A stretch of DNA of 64,000 nt from Paenibacillus etheri (GCF_001012825.1 NZ_LCZJ02000016.1:1-64000); one strand, 5' to 3'. Shown: positions 25,552 to 35,128, counted from the stretch's first letter. The notes: generated by a model not told the origin, from the sequence alone. Made by a program: numbers and translations.

Positions 25552-25995
25552 ATGTCAGAAACAATCACTCAAACAAACCCTGAACAAGAATCACCAAAAT
25601 TAGCTGTCACTCAAGAACAAATGAATGTTCTGGAGCAGCTATTGAAGCCTGAAGTTCAGGAGTCGTTAACTGTCTTAGTGGAACAGTTGCCAAAATTAAC
25701 AGAGCTTGTCGGCGTGCTCACAAAGTCATATGACTTTGTACAAACTGTCGCTGCGGATGAAGTCTTGAAAAGTGATACGGTAAGTGCAATTAAAGAGCTT
25801 GCTGAACCTGTGGTGCATTCGGCGAAGAATATGGCAGCTACAGTGATCGAAGCGCAAGATCGTGCGAATGAAAATAGCGATGTGATCGGTGTATTTGGTC
25901 TTATGAAGATGATGAAAGATCCACAGGCACAGAAGCTTTTCCGTTTCGTAAATGCTTATCTTCAAGTGGCCGGCGAACGCAGTCAGCAGAAATAA
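25552..25995 (+). CDS. yjlC: DUF1641 protein (YjlC-like)
   Basis: About 147 residues, acidic, cytosolic. It contains the DUF1641 core with repeated helices (LTELVGVLTKSYDFVQTVAADEVLKS, DVIGVFGLMKMMKDPQAQKLFRFVNAYLQ). In B. subtilis yjlC precedes ndh in one operon; the same order is seen here with 39 bases between. It may modulate the dehydrogenase, but no activity is known. Confidence 0.85.
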   Translation: MSETITQTNPEQESPKLAVTQEQMNVLEQLLKPEVQESLTVLVEQLPKLTELVGVLTKSYDFVQTVAADEVLKSDTVSAIKELAEPVVHSAKNMAATVIEAQDRANENSDVIGVFGLMKMMKDPQAQKLFRFVNAYLQVAGERSQQK

Positions 25996-26034
25996 TATTT
26001 TTTATATCTCATTCGTAAGGACGGAGGAAACATC

Positions 26035-27213
26035 ATGTCTAAACATATTGTCATTCTAGGAGCAGGTTATGGTGGTCTACTAAGCGCCTTAACTGTACGC
26101 AAGTACCTGAAGAAGGACGAAGCTAAAATTACAGTCGTTAATCAATATCCTACACACCAAATTATTACAGAATTACATCGTCTTGCAGCGGGTAGTGTTG
26201 CAGAAGGTGCTGTTGCTATGCCACTTGCTAAGCTTTTCGCAGGTAAAGATATCGACCTGAAAATCGCAAAGGTTAATTCTTTTTCTGTTGAGAACAAACA
26301 AATTACACTATCTGATGGTGTGACATTATCCTATGATGCTCTGGTTGTGGGTCTTGGAAGCACTACGGCTTATTTTGGCATTCCAGGTCTTGAGCAATAC
26401 AGCATGGTATTGAAATCAGCAGCGGATGCTAACAGAATTCATCGTCATATTGATGAGCGTATCCGTGAATATGCGAAGTCTAAAAATGCAGCAGATGCAA
26501 GCATCCTAATCGGCGGCGGTGGCTTAACAGGTGTTGAACTTGTTGGTGAAATCGCTGATGTGTTGCCAACGCTCACTAAGAAATATGGTGTGGATCCTAA
26601 AGACATTAAGCTGATGCTGGTTGAAGCAGGTCCTAAGATTCTTCCAGTATTGCCAGATGCGCTGATCGAACGCGCAGTGGCGAGTTTAGAAAAACGTGGT
26701 GTTCAATTCTTGACTGGTCTACCTGTTACGAATGTAGCAGATAATGTCATTGACTTGAAAGACGGTCAAAAAATTGTTGCTAACACGTTCGTATGGACGG
26801 GTGGCGTACAAGGAAATCCACTGATTGGTGAGTCCGGTCTTGAAGTGAACCGTGGTCGTGCAACGGTAAATGAATTCTTGCAATCCACATCACACAAAGA
26901 CGTATTCGTTGCTGGTGATAGTGCCGTTGTCTTTGCTGAAGATGGTCGTCCATATCCACCAACTGCACAAATCGCTTGGCAAATGGGTGAATTGATCGGG
27001 TACAATCTTTATGCATACTTGAAGGATAAATCCTTTGAATCCTTTAGTCCGATCAACTCAGGTACGCTTGCGAGCTTAGGTCGTAAAGACGGTGTAGCCA
27101 TTGTTGGTGCTAGCTCAACTCCGCTAAAAGGATTACCTGCAACCTTGATGAAGGAAGCAAGTAATATTCGTTACTTGTCTCACATAAAAGGATTGTTTAG
27201 CTTAGCTTATTAA
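26035..27213 (+). CDS. ndh: Type II NADH dehydrogenase (NDH-2)
   Basis: Single-subunit, membrane-associated NADH:quinone oxidoreductase feeding the respiratory chain. FAD-binding ILGAGYGGLLSAL at the N-terminus, NADH-binding ILIGGGGLTGVELVGE near residue 160, VFVAGDSAV for the FAD, and YPPTAQIAWQMG as the quinone-site motif AQxAxQ. The C-terminal region SHIKGLFSLAY is a membrane-attachment helix remnant typical of the family. The length of about 392 is normal. It is cotranscribed with the DUF1641 gene and ends at a strong terminator. Confidence 0.92.
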   Translation: MSKHIVILGAGYGGLLSALTVRKYLKKDEAKITVVNQYPTHQIITELHRLAAGSVAEGAVAMPLAKLFAGKDIDLKIAKVNSFSVENKQITLSDGVTLSYDALVVGLGSTTAYFGIPGLEQYSMVLKSAADANRIHRHIDERIREYAKSKNAADASILIGGGGLTGVELVGEIADVLPTLTKKYGVDPKDIKLMLVEAGPKILPVLPDALIERAVASLEKRGVQFLTGLPVTNVADNVIDLKDGQKIVANTFVWTGGVQGNPLIGESGLEVNRGRATVNEFLQSTSHKDVFVAGDSAVVFAEDGRPYPPTAQIAWQMGELIGYNLYAYLKDKSFESFSPINSGTLASLGRKDGVAIVGASSTPLKGLPATLMKEASNIRYLSHIKGLFSLAY

Positions 27214-27225
27214 ATGTATTATTGG

Positions 27226-27257
27226 AAAACCTGCTCTGAGTTGAGCAGGGTTTTTTT
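27226..27257 (+). terminator. Rho-independent terminator after ndh
   Basis: AACCTGCTC pairs with GAGCAGGGTT, followed by T7. Confidence 0.9.
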
Positions 27258-27374
27258 GTTTATCTCTAGTGGTTCCTACCATGAATTGTCAATGGTTGTC
27301 CTAGTACGTAGTATTCGTTTTTGATATAATAGATTGGCTAATATTAACAGTGGAAAATAGGGGAGGATTACGTG

Positions 27375-28007
27375 ATGTTATTCCGACAAAACGATGTCAT
27401 TCTGTTTCAAGGCGACAGCATAACGGATTGGGGTCGCAATTATGAAGATGCTTCATCGCTTGGTGTAGGCTATGCGTTGATGATCGCCGCTCGTCTGGGG
27501 TATTTATATCCTGAGAAGAATCTTACGTTCTATAATCGCGGAATTAGCGGCAACCGTGCAGTAGATTTGCAGGAACGCTGGGAGAAGGATTGCCTGAATC
27601 TTAAGCCGACTTGGGTGTCCATATATATTGGTATTAACGACACTTGGCGCCGCTTTGATTCTGGTCAGGAAACAACGCCTGAACAATTTGAAGCTGCGTA
27701 TCGTGACCTGATCGAACGCACGCAACATTCGTTGGCTGCTAAATTAGTCTTAATCGAGCCATTCGTGTTGCCTGTTCCTGAAGATCGTAAAACCTGGCGC
27801 CAGGATTTGGACCCTAAAATTCACATCGTTCGTGAACTAGCACGTGAATATGGTGCATTGCTTGTTCCGCTGGATGGCCTTTTTGCTGCGGCATCCGTGA
27901 AAGCAGAACCTGCTTATTGGGCTCCGGATGGAGTACATCCATCACCTGCAGGTCATGCGCTTATTGCAGATGCTTGGCTTAAGACGGTAGGCGTAATTAA
28001 AGCTTAA
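27375..28007 (+). CDS. SGNH/GDSL hydrolase
   Basis: Cytosolic esterase-like hydrolase of about 210 residues with all four SGNH blocks: GDSITDWGRN (Ser), NRGISGNRAVDL (Gly), GINDTWR (Asn) and DGVHPSPAGH (Asp/His). No signal peptide is seen. It is similar in layout to rhamnogalacturonan acetylesterase-like enzymes, which remove acetyl groups from sugars, so a role on imported oligosaccharides is possible. ATG 27375 follows GGGGAGGA. Confidence 0.9.
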   Translation: MLFRQNDVILFQGDSITDWGRNYEDASSLGVGYALMIAARLGYLYPEKNLTFYNRGISGNRAVDLQERWEKDCLNLKPTWVSIYIGINDTWRRFDSGQETTPEQFEAAYRDLIERTQHSLAAKLVLIEPFVLPVPEDRKTWRQDLDPKIHIVRELAREYGALLVPLDGLFAAASVKAEPAYWAPDGVHPSPAGHALIADAWLKTVGVIKA

Positions 28008-28046
28008 TCGTCTGATCATATCACTACATATTTACTTGATTCTATA

Positions 28047-28090
28047 AGACTAGAACCACTCATTAAAGGAGCAGGTTATAGTCTTTTTTT
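28047..28090 (+). terminator. Rho-independent terminator
   Basis: AAGACTAgAACC pairs with GGTTaTAGTCTT, followed by a T run. Confidence 0.8.
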
Positions 28091-28300
28091 TAAAAATATA
28101 AGAATTTATATGTTCCATGTTATAAATTTTCCTTATATTTCTCGCTTAAACACTTGCCGTCCTTATAGGGACGCGAAGGCGTTTATGCTTGTAACGGTTC
28201 GGAAAGATGATTTCTTTATATTTATGGACGCTGTTATAATTGGGTTATGTTTTCTTTTCTTGGAGGCGGTTAGCATTAGGTATTTACTGGGTGTTGTATC

Positions 28301-28720
28301 TTGTTAGTGGTTACGCTGTTAAGCGGATGTAAGAATGATGTGGGATTCATCAATGCTAGGTGGATCACCGAAGCGTCATTAACCTCAGTAACAACTAGTG
28401 ATCAGAAACAAGCTGACCATTCAGGACATTCCGAGACCCTTATGCTGAAGGAGTCTAATCTGATTAAGACGCTTGCCGAGGCTATGAACAAGAGCAATAC
28501 ATTATTGGGGGAGCTGGATTGGGCTCCTGAAAGGAAACTCACTTTTGGAACAGCAGATAAGGCGAATATCGAACAGACGGAGTCGTTAGAGCACAAGCTA
28601 AAGCTTGATAAAGTCGATGATCATAGCTTCAAGAGAAGTTATTACGATAACGCAGCGGGTAAACAGATGGAAGGTATTTTTCAGTGGGATGGAAGTGTAT
28701 TTCAGAAGTTAGACAAGTGA
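28301..28720 (+). CDS. Small lipoprotein with a probably broken 5' end
   Basis: The readable frame starts at TTG 28301 and gives LLVVTLLSGC, the end of a lipoprotein signal with lipobox, then about 125 hydrophilic residues. The basic start of a signal peptide (SIRYLLGVV) lies just upstream in another frame (28272-28300), after a good TTGGAGGCGG site, and no ATG/GTG/TTG opens it. A one-base insertion near 28295 plus loss of the start codon would explain this. It is either a recent pseudogene or a sequence error. The mature part is not recognised. Confidence 0.55.
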   Translation: MLVVTLLSGCKNDVGFINARWITEASLTSVTTSDQKQADHSGHSETLMLKESNLIKTLAEAMNKSNTLLGELDWAPERKLTFGTADKANIEQTESLEHKLKLDKVDDHSFKRSYYDNAAGKQMEGIFQWDGSVFQKLDK

Positions 28721-28752
28721 TTCATACCAGAAGTGAGAGGAATGTGTGATAG

Positions 28753-29499
28753 ATGACGAGCGATACCATACAGGATTTAGAAGGGCTAAAAGCCATAGGG
28801 AAAGTGGTAGGACATACCATCGCCGAGATGAAAAAGCAAGTAACTCCCGGTATGACAACAGCGCAGCTTGATAAGATTGGAGCTGAAATTCTAGCGGAAT
28901 TCGGAGCATCCTCAGCCCCAATGAAAACGTATAATTTTCCAGGCAGCACCTGCATCAGTGTGAATGAAGAGGTTGCTCATGGGATTCCTGGTCCTAGAGT
29001 GATTAATGCCGGAGATTTGATCAATATTGATGTATCTGCTGAGCTGAATGGTTATTATGGGGACGCCGGAGTTTCTTTTCAATTGCCTCCCTATAATGAA
29101 GATATTTTGCATCTGTGCCAGAGTGCAGAGGAAACTATGATGAGCGTGATCAATCATCTGAGAGCAGGGATGAAGGTCAATGAGATTGGCAGAATGATGG
29201 AACTCGAAGCTCGGAAACGCGGCTATAGAGTGGTACGTAATCTGTGCAGCCACGGGATTGGCAAATCACTGCATGAGAAGCCGTTTGAAATCTTACCTTT
29301 CTATAATCCAAGAGTGACTACTGTGTTAAAAGAGGGACAGGTGATTACGGTTGAACCCTTCCTCTCTACTGGAGCAGATTACGTAGAGCAACAGTCGGAT
29401 GGATGGACACTGAGTGTCGTAGACAATGGCCGGGTAGCACAGTTTGAACATACGATTATTGTGACGAAAGGTGAGCCTATTATTCTAACCAAGCCATAA
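28753..29499 (+). CDS. map: Methionine aminopeptidase type I
   Basis: Removes N-terminal Met from nascent proteins. The five metal ligands of the pita-bread fold are visible in order: NIDVSAELNGYYGDAG (two Asp), CSHGIGKSLHEKP (His), VEPFLS (Glu) and QFEHTIIV (Glu). The length of 248 and sequence style resemble the stand-alone YflG/MapB form; it is not beside secY/adk where the ribosomal-cluster map usually lies, so it is likely a second copy. ATG 28753; GAGAGGA lies somewhat far upstream. Confidence 0.93.
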   Translation: MTSDTIQDLEGLKAIGKVVGHTIAEMKKQVTPGMTTAQLDKIGAEILAEFGASSAPMKTYNFPGSTCISVNEEVAHGIPGPRVINAGDLINIDVSAELNGYYGDAGVSFQLPPYNEDILHLCQSAEETMMSVINHLRAGMKVNEIGRMMELEARKRGYRVVRNLCSHGIGKSLHEKPFEILPFYNPRVTTVLKEGQVITVEPFLSTGADYVEQQSDGWTLSVVDNGRVAQFEHTIIVTKGEPIILTKP

Positions 29500-29515
29500 A
29501 GAGGAGAGTGCGGAT

Positions 29516-30097
29516 TTGAAAATCGCCTTTATACTTTTTGACGGGATTACGTTCTTGGATTTTGCCGGGTTCTATGATGTTATTTATCGATTGGGGCAAT
29601 TTGAAATCGGTAAAGATTTGTCTTGGAATATTTGTGCAGCTTCGGAGGAAGTGAAGGATGAGTTAGGGTTCACAGTTAAAGCTGGAAAAGTGCTCCCAGA
29701 GCTTTCTGAGTACGACATGGTGTTTGTGCCTGGAGGGATGGGGACACGGAAACTCCGTTATGATGAAGCTTTTGTCTTGTGGATTGCAGGTGCCTACAAT
29801 GTTCCTTATAAGGTGTCGGTCTGCACAGGCTCACTGCTGCTTGGGGCTGCGGGGTTGCTAGAAGGGAAAAAAGCTACTACCCATCCATTTGCCTATGAAT
29901 TACTAAAACCTTACTGTGAAGAAGTTGTGGAGACCCGTATTGTGCATGATGGAAATGTGATTACAGGCGGTGGAGTTTCCACTTCCATTGATCTGGGGTT
30001 ATATCTGATTTCACACTTGGCTGGAGAAGGAGCAATGAATTCGGTAAAAGAGCAGATTGATTATCCATATGAGATGCAGGGGATTGCTCGAATCTAA
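29516..30097 (+). CDS. DJ-1/PfpI-family protein
   Basis: About 193 residues with the class I glutamine-amidotransferase-like fold. The nucleophile elbow is VSVCTGSLLLGAAG with Cys near residue 103; FVPGGMG precedes it. The N-terminal FDGITFLDFAGFYDV resembles isonitrile hydratase/ThiJ-type members. TTG 29516 follows GAGGAGAG, 17 bases after the map stop. Function (glyoxalase, hydratase or regulator without HTH) cannot be decided. Confidence 0.87.
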   Translation: MKIAFILFDGITFLDFAGFYDVIYRLGQFEIGKDLSWNICAASEEVKDELGFTVKAGKVLPELSEYDMVFVPGGMGTRKLRYDEAFVLWIAGAYNVPYKVSVCTGSLLLGAAGLLEGKKATTHPFAYELLKPYCEEVVETRIVHDGNVITGGGVSTSIDLGLYLISHLAGEGAMNSVKEQIDYPYEMQGIARI

Positions 30098-30121
30098 AGG
30101 AAAATACCGGAGGGACCAGAG

Positions 30122-30946
30122 ATGGCTGGACAAAAAATGATGGTTATGCTGTTTCAGCAATGGGTAAGCGATAAGGAGCAGTGGGTAGAGCTTAGAGATT
30201 TGCTGATGAAGGAGAGCAATCTTCCCGGACCACGAGTGAATTTGGAGCTCTCAGGCAATTTTGCCAAACATTTTGCCCATCCTAAACTAACAGAAACAGA
30301 CTGGGAGTTTCTTAATTCATGGGCTAATCTTACTGAGGCAGAAGCTGGGGTGAATGATCCCCGTGAGTTTCTGCCGTTTTGCGCGGTTAGAGCGCTGGGC
30401 GCTTATTACAGCTACGCTGAAGAAGAACAGCAAATTATGATTCAGAGCATCATTAAGACAGCTATGAACGACTCCAGATGGAGGATGCGTGAAGCGTCTG
30501 CTATGGCGCTGCAAAGTATAGGGGAGGATGGTTTTGCCCTTGTCAGGCAGCTGATCGACATGTGGGAGAAGGGTGCGAATAGGCTTGAACAACGAGCTTT
30601 TGTAGCGGCTTTAGCGCATCCTCCTCTTTTAAAAAAGAAAGAGAACACGCTTTATTGTCTTCAGTTGGCTACTCGAATCATGGAGAGTGTGGGGAGTGGG
30701 GAAGTACAATATGAGGATGCTGAGCATTTTCGTGTGTTATCTAAGGGACTTGAATACAGCTTAAGTGTATTTGTGGCGAGTGAACCTGAAGAGGGTTTTG
30801 CCATGCTGGAGAAATTCGCTAAGAGCCGAGATATTCGAATGATTAAGATTGTGAAGAGTAATCTTGGTAAGTCACGTTTGAGTAAAAAGTATGCTCTACA
30901 GGTTGCTGAGATCCTCGACAGTTTGACAATACAGGAAAGGACATGA
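30122..30946 (+). CDS. HEAT-repeat-like helical protein
   Basis: About 274 residues, all helical, with repeats such as FCAVRALGAYYSYAEEEQQIMIQSI and WRMREASAMALQSIGEDGFALVRQLIDMW, followed by a RAFVAALAHPPLL segment. This resembles HEAT/DNA-alkylation-repair-like solenoids but I see no defined active site. It follows the PfpI gene by 24 bases with a GGAGGGACC site and may be cotranscribed with map and pfpI. Confidence 0.75.
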   Translation: MAGQKMMVMLFQQWVSDKEQWVELRDLLMKESNLPGPRVNLELSGNFAKHFAHPKLTETDWEFLNSWANLTEAEAGVNDPREFLPFCAVRALGAYYSYAEEEQQIMIQSIIKTAMNDSRWRMREASAMALQSIGEDGFALVRQLIDMWEKGANRLEQRAFVAALAHPPLLKKKENTLYCLQLATRIMESVGSGEVQYEDAEHFRVLSKGLEYSLSVFVASEPEEGFAMLEKFAKSRDIRMIKIVKSNLGKSRLSKKYALQVAEILDSLTIQERT

Positions 30947-31054
30947 GGATCAGCTCTCCATTGAAATCATGAAGTGTAGTTTTACATACATTTAACATGC
31001 CACATATCCTTAAGTGATATAACAGAAAGAACTAGGTGAAAAGGTGGCTGTTAG

Positions 31055-32314
31055 ATGAAACTAAGTAAAGAGGAAAAATCATGGATTTTATATGACTGTG
31101 GCAATTCGGCTTATTCGATGGCGGTTACGACGGCGTTATTGCCTATTGTATTTGGGATGTTTTCAAATGTGAACCACAGCATGGATTTGGGGTATTTTAA
31201 TTCCATAGCGAGTATTCTGGTGGCCATCCTTAGCCCGATTCTAGGGACGCTGGCAGATTACAAGGATAAGAAAAAACGTTTCTTTATATTTTTCTCATTG
31301 ATCGGCGTGATAGCAACGGCTTCACTGGCTTTCGTTGCACCTGCGAGTGGGCAATGGCAGTTATTGATTGTATTTTATATTTTGTCAGTTATAGGTTTTG
31401 CGGGAGCCAATATTTTTTATGATTCTTTTCTGGTGGATGTAACCACGGATGAAAGGATGGATAAGGTATCCTCAAAAGGATTTGCTTTTGGATATATCGC
31501 CAGCGTCATTCCATTTGGTATTAGTCTACTACTGATTCTGTTTATGGGGATGGATAAATCGATTGGTTATCAAATTGGGTTTGTAATCACTGCTCTTTGG
31601 TGGGGACTGTTGACCATGCCTATGATCAAGGATGTGCAACAGAGATATTACATTGAACCTGAACCGAAACCGATTATAAATAGCTTTAAAAGACTGGGAG
31701 ACACATTCAAGAATGTCAGACAGCATAAAGTGGTATTTGTATTCTTAATTGCTTACTTCCTCTATATTGATGGGGTAGATACGATTATTAAAATGGTAGT
31801 GCCATATGCAACATCGGTTCTGGGTGCGGATGCTTTTGATACCTTTACTTTACTGGGTATCTTATTAGTTATCCAGATCATCGCATTTCCGTGTGCTATC
31901 CTGTATGGTAATCTCGCCAAAAAATACTCGGCTAGAACGATGATCATCGTGGGGATTTTTACATATATCATTTCCTGTATCGCGGCTTACTTTATCACTT
32001 CAGTGTGGCATATATTTATTCTGGGTGCGCTAATTGGTTCTGCCCAGGGAGGGATTCAGGCGCTCAGCAGATCTTATTATGCGAAGATCATTCCTAAGGA
32101 AAAATCTAATGAATTCTTCGGATTCTACAATATCTTTGGCAAGTTTGCGGCGATTGTGGGTCCTGCTGTGATGTCTTTAACAACTACCTTAACAGGCAAC
32201 GCTAAATTTAGTATTCTAGCGATTATCCCGCTATTTATTATTGGATTCTTTGTATTTATAACTTTACCTAAAGAGCCGTCTGAACATAATGAAACCAAGG
32301 GGTTTAACCTATAA
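31055..32314 (+). CDS. MFS transporter, UMF1 (Atg22-like) family
   Basis: About 419 residues with twelve helices. The N-terminus SWILYDCGNSAYSMAVTTALLPIVF is the signature of the UMF1 family, related to vacuolar amino-acid effluxer Atg22; GTLADYKDKKKRFF is motif A and GALIGSAQGGIQALSRSYYAKIIPKEK lies in the C-half. Its stop overlaps the next start as TAATG, so it is coupled to an alkaline-phosphatase-fold enzyme. Bacterial substrates are unknown. Confidence 0.9.
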   Translation: MKLSKEEKSWILYDCGNSAYSMAVTTALLPIVFGMFSNVNHSMDLGYFNSIASILVAILSPILGTLADYKDKKKRFFIFFSLIGVIATASLAFVAPASGQWQLLIVFYILSVIGFAGANIFYDSFLVDVTTDERMDKVSSKGFAFGYIASVIPFGISLLLILFMGMDKSIGYQIGFVITALWWGLLTMPMIKDVQQRYYIEPEPKPIINSFKRLGDTFKNVRQHKVVFVFLIAYFLYIDGVDTIIKMVVPYATSVLGADAFDTFTLLGILLVIQIIAFPCAILYGNLAKKYSARTMIIVGIFTYIISCIAAYFITSVWHIFILGALIGSAQGGIQALSRSYYAKIIPKEKSNEFFGFYNIFGKFAAIVGPAVMSLTTTLTGNAKFSILAIIPLFIIGFFVFITLPKEPSEHNETKGFNL

Positions 32315-33615
32315 TGTCAAGCAAAGAACAAGCGGCAAAGGCCAAACATCTGATAGTCATCTCTTACGATGCCTTTTCAGAAGACCAATGGGAAATGGCC
32401 AGCCGTCTTCCGAACTTATCGAAATTGATTAAGAGCGGAGCGCATAGCAATAAATTGAAAAGTGTGTATCCCACGCTCACTTATGTGGTGCACACTACGA
32501 TAGCGACCGGTGTATATCCAGATAAGCATGGCGTCCATCACAACAACCCATTTCAGCCGTTTGTGAGGGAAAAGGAGCAGAGCTGGTTTTGGTTTAGAAA
32601 TGCGATAAAGGTGCCCACGATTTACGATGCTGCGCGCGAGCATAACATGAGTACCGCTGGAATCCTCTGGCCGGTATCAGGGAAATCCTCAATCCAATAC
32701 AATATTCCTGAAATCAGAGCCATCAAACAGGAAAATCAGGCACTGAAGGTGTTAAAAAGCGGGAGTCCCTTATATTGCATCGAGATGGAGCTGAAATACG
32801 GGAGGAATCGAAAAGGGATTGAGCAGCCCTATCTGGATGACTTCACGACAAAGTGTGCGATAGAAACGATTAAGCGTAAAAAGCCTAATCTTCTCATGAT
32901 GCATTTGATTGATCTGGATGACGCCAAGCATGTTTACGGCACTGACAGCGATGAGGTGAAGCGGGTAATCGCACGTATGGATAAACGGCTAGGCGATATT
33001 ATGCAAGCAGTGGATGAAGCCGGTATTAAGGATGATACAGTTTTTTTAGTTTTGGGTGACCATGGGCAGTTCAATGTTAGATACAAAGTACATCTGAACA
33101 ACCTATTGCAGGAAAAAGGGCTGATCTACGAAGAGAATGGTCAAATGCAGTGGAGAGCTTACTTTCAGTGTGGGGGTGGAGCGGCTTATCTGCATATCAA
33201 ACAGGGGGATGAAGAAGCTGAACGGTTAGCGTTAGCTGTGATTCGGGATGATATGAAAGACGAAGCTTCTGGCATAGAGGAATTGTATGCTAGAGAGGAG
33301 CTGGATCATCTTCATGTGAGCCAATCTACTAAGTATATGCTTGAGGCTAAGAGAGGTTATTGTTTCGATGAGAGCATGGATGAACCAACGATTGTTGATT
33401 TGGACAAACGAGGAATCAAATATGCTACTCACGGCTATTCTCCCGACAAAGAGGATTATAGATGCAACTTGGTGATCTCTGGGACTAATGTTAAAAGTGA
33501 TTTTCCTATAGGGGATCTCAAAATGGTAGATATAGCCCCTACGATGGCAAAGATTTTAGGGATTGATTTTAATCCTTGTGACGGAAGACCTTTAGATGAA
33601 ATTTTCATTTATTAA
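32314..33615 (+). CDS. Nucleotide pyrophosphatase/phosphodiesterase family enzyme
   Basis: Alkaline-phosphatase-superfamily enzyme of about 433 residues, without a signal peptide. Metal site elements: VISYDAF (Asp), SVYPTLTYVVHTTIATG with the likely Thr nucleophile, HLIDLDDAKH, LVLGDHGQF and ATHGYSPD. These match the NPP/type I phosphodiesterase group. Coupled by TAATG to the UMF1 transporter, so the two may process and move one substrate. Which phosphoester is cut is unknown. A strong terminator follows. Confidence 0.9.
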   Translation: MSSKEQAAKAKHLIVISYDAFSEDQWEMASRLPNLSKLIKSGAHSNKLKSVYPTLTYVVHTTIATGVYPDKHGVHHNNPFQPFVREKEQSWFWFRNAIKVPTIYDAAREHNMSTAGILWPVSGKSSIQYNIPEIRAIKQENQALKVLKSGSPLYCIEMELKYGRNRKGIEQPYLDDFTTKCAIETIKRKKPNLLMMHLIDLDDAKHVYGTDSDEVKRVIARMDKRLGDIMQAVDEAGIKDDTVFLVLGDHGQFNVRYKVHLNNLLQEKGLIYEENGQMQWRAYFQCGGGAAYLHIKQGDEEAERLALAVIRDDMKDEASGIEELYAREELDHLHVSQSTKYMLEAKRGYCFDESMDEPTIVDLDKRGIKYATHGYSPDKEDYRCNLVISGTNVKSDFPIGDLKMVDIAPTMAKILGIDFNPCDGRPLDEIFIY

Positions 33616-33647
33616 AGCAAGCTGTGAGAAAAGCATTTATAATTACT

Positions 33648-33697
33648 AGATAACGCGTTGGTAGAGAAAAGTCGTCTCTCGCCAGCGCGTTATTTGT
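33648..33697 (+). terminator. Rho-independent terminator
   Basis: ATAACGCGTTGG and AGAGA pair with TCTCT and CCAGCGCGTTAT, followed by a T-rich stretch. Confidence 0.85.
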
Positions 33698-33816
33698 TTA
33701 CCTAGAAGGAGGAGGGCTTGTACTTGGTATAGATTAAATATAGATAAAGTCGGGATATTTACTTGAGCGATATCCATATACAATGGAATTAAATTGAATT
33801 AAGAGGTGAATTGGAT

Positions 33817-34899
33817 ATGGATGCTGATATTAGACAAAAAATTTTAAATAAAAATGACAGACTAATTAGTATGGTTATTGAACGTGCTAAGAGAGATTTT
33901 CCTGATGACATTGCAATCATTGGGCTTACAGGTTCTTTCAGTACCGGAGATTTTCATGAAAAAAGTGATCTTGATCTAATCATAATTAATAACACGGCCA
34001 AAGGCTGGGGGATATCTTCGTGTTTTATTTTGGAGGATGTTGGATACGACATATATTGTACGCCATGGGAAACAAGGATAGAAGATCAAGCGAATCTTGA
34101 GAGTCCAATGATTTCGTGTCTGATAGATTTAGAGCTGTTATATTGTGCGAAACCCGAATATCTGGAAAAGCTAAATTTATATAAACAGAGAGCTCTAGAT
34201 GCTTTGGCAAAGCCTATAGGGAGTGAATGTATTAGTAGAGCGAAAAAGAATATAGACATAGCAAAACAAGAATATACGAATACATTACTTTCTGAAGATA
34301 TTGGAGCGGTGAGGTATGCTTCATGCGAAGTTGTATACAATTTGGTAAATGCTATAACACATTTGAACAATACCTATTTTAAACGGGGACTTAAGAGATA
34401 TCTGGAGGAAATAGCTACGTATCGTTATGTTCCTGATGATTTTGAAAATATATATATGGCTGTGATCGATGCGAAGACAAACGTTGAAATCAGAAGTGCA
34501 TCATATAAATTTCTAGAAAGCGTCAATGATTTATATAATAAAATGTATAAGGATTTTGTGATTCAGCCTGTCCCAACCTATGATAATCTTGGTGGCACCT
34601 ATGAGGAATTGTGGTGTAACAGCCGTAATAAGGTTATAGCAAGTGTGGAATTAAATGATAAATCTTATGCTTATTATGTAGCCATGGGCATACAAAATTT
34701 TCTTGATGAAATGACAGAATCAAGCGGAACGAAAAAGTTTGATATTATGCAGTATTTTGATACAGATCATCTACAATTATTTAAAGAGCAGTTCCTGCAG
34801 GTCATGGATGAATATCTGGAAGAATATAATAAGGTAGGAAGGAAAGTTGAACGATACGATACTTTTGAGGAATTATATAACGAATATATGAAGGTATGA
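33817..34899 (+). CDS. Nucleotidyltransferase-domain protein
   Basis: About 360 residues. The pol-beta-type nucleotidyltransferase core is at the N-terminus: GLTGSFSTGDFHEKSDLDLIII (GS...DxD) with a third acid near VGYDIYCTPWE. A helical C-terminal domain with a HEPN/kanamycin-nucleotidyltransferase-like look follows. Such proteins modify antibiotics or other small molecules, or act in toxin pairs. The gene is visibly AT-richer than its neighbours, a hint of transfer. ATG 33817 follows AGAGGTG; TTG 33811 is less likely. Confidence 0.78.
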   Translation: MDADIRQKILNKNDRLISMVIERAKRDFPDDIAIIGLTGSFSTGDFHEKSDLDLIIINNTAKGWGISSCFILEDVGYDIYCTPWETRIEDQANLESPMISCLIDLELLYCAKPEYLEKLNLYKQRALDALAKPIGSECISRAKKNIDIAKQEYTNTLLSEDIGAVRYASCEVVYNLVNAITHLNNTYFKRGLKRYLEEIATYRYVPDDFENIYMAVIDAKTNVEIRSASYKFLESVNDLYNKMYKDFVIQPVPTYDNLGGTYEELWCNSRNKVIASVELNDKSYAYYVAMGIQNFLDEMTESSGTKKFDIMQYFDTDHLQLFKEQFLQVMDEYLEEYNKVGRKVERYDTFEELYNEYMKV

Positions 34900-34913
34900 T
34901 AGAGAAGAATACC

Positions 34914-34945
34914 AGACTACGAATTTTCGTAGTCTGTTTTTTTTA
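34914..34945 (+). terminator. Rho-independent terminator
   Basis: AGACTACGAA pairs with TTCGTAGTCT, then T8. Confidence 0.9.
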
Positions 34946-35128
34946 TTTTTTTGTGGAACGATAAAATTATTTTAAGTCAGATGGGTAAAATAAACGATCA
35001 TTATACTAGTGATGTCCGATTTGCCAAAGTAGTGAAAATTGTTATAGACTATTTTTTATCGGCTTTTGTCCAGTGAATGTTGTTCACTTGCAGTGATATA
35101 AAAAACTAATTTGAAGCGGGGAAATGGA

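Noticed and set aside
28110-28307. 65-codon frame before the lipoprotein
   Set aside because: No ribosome site or family; its end overlaps the split leader of the lipoprotein gene, which explains its hydrophobic tail.
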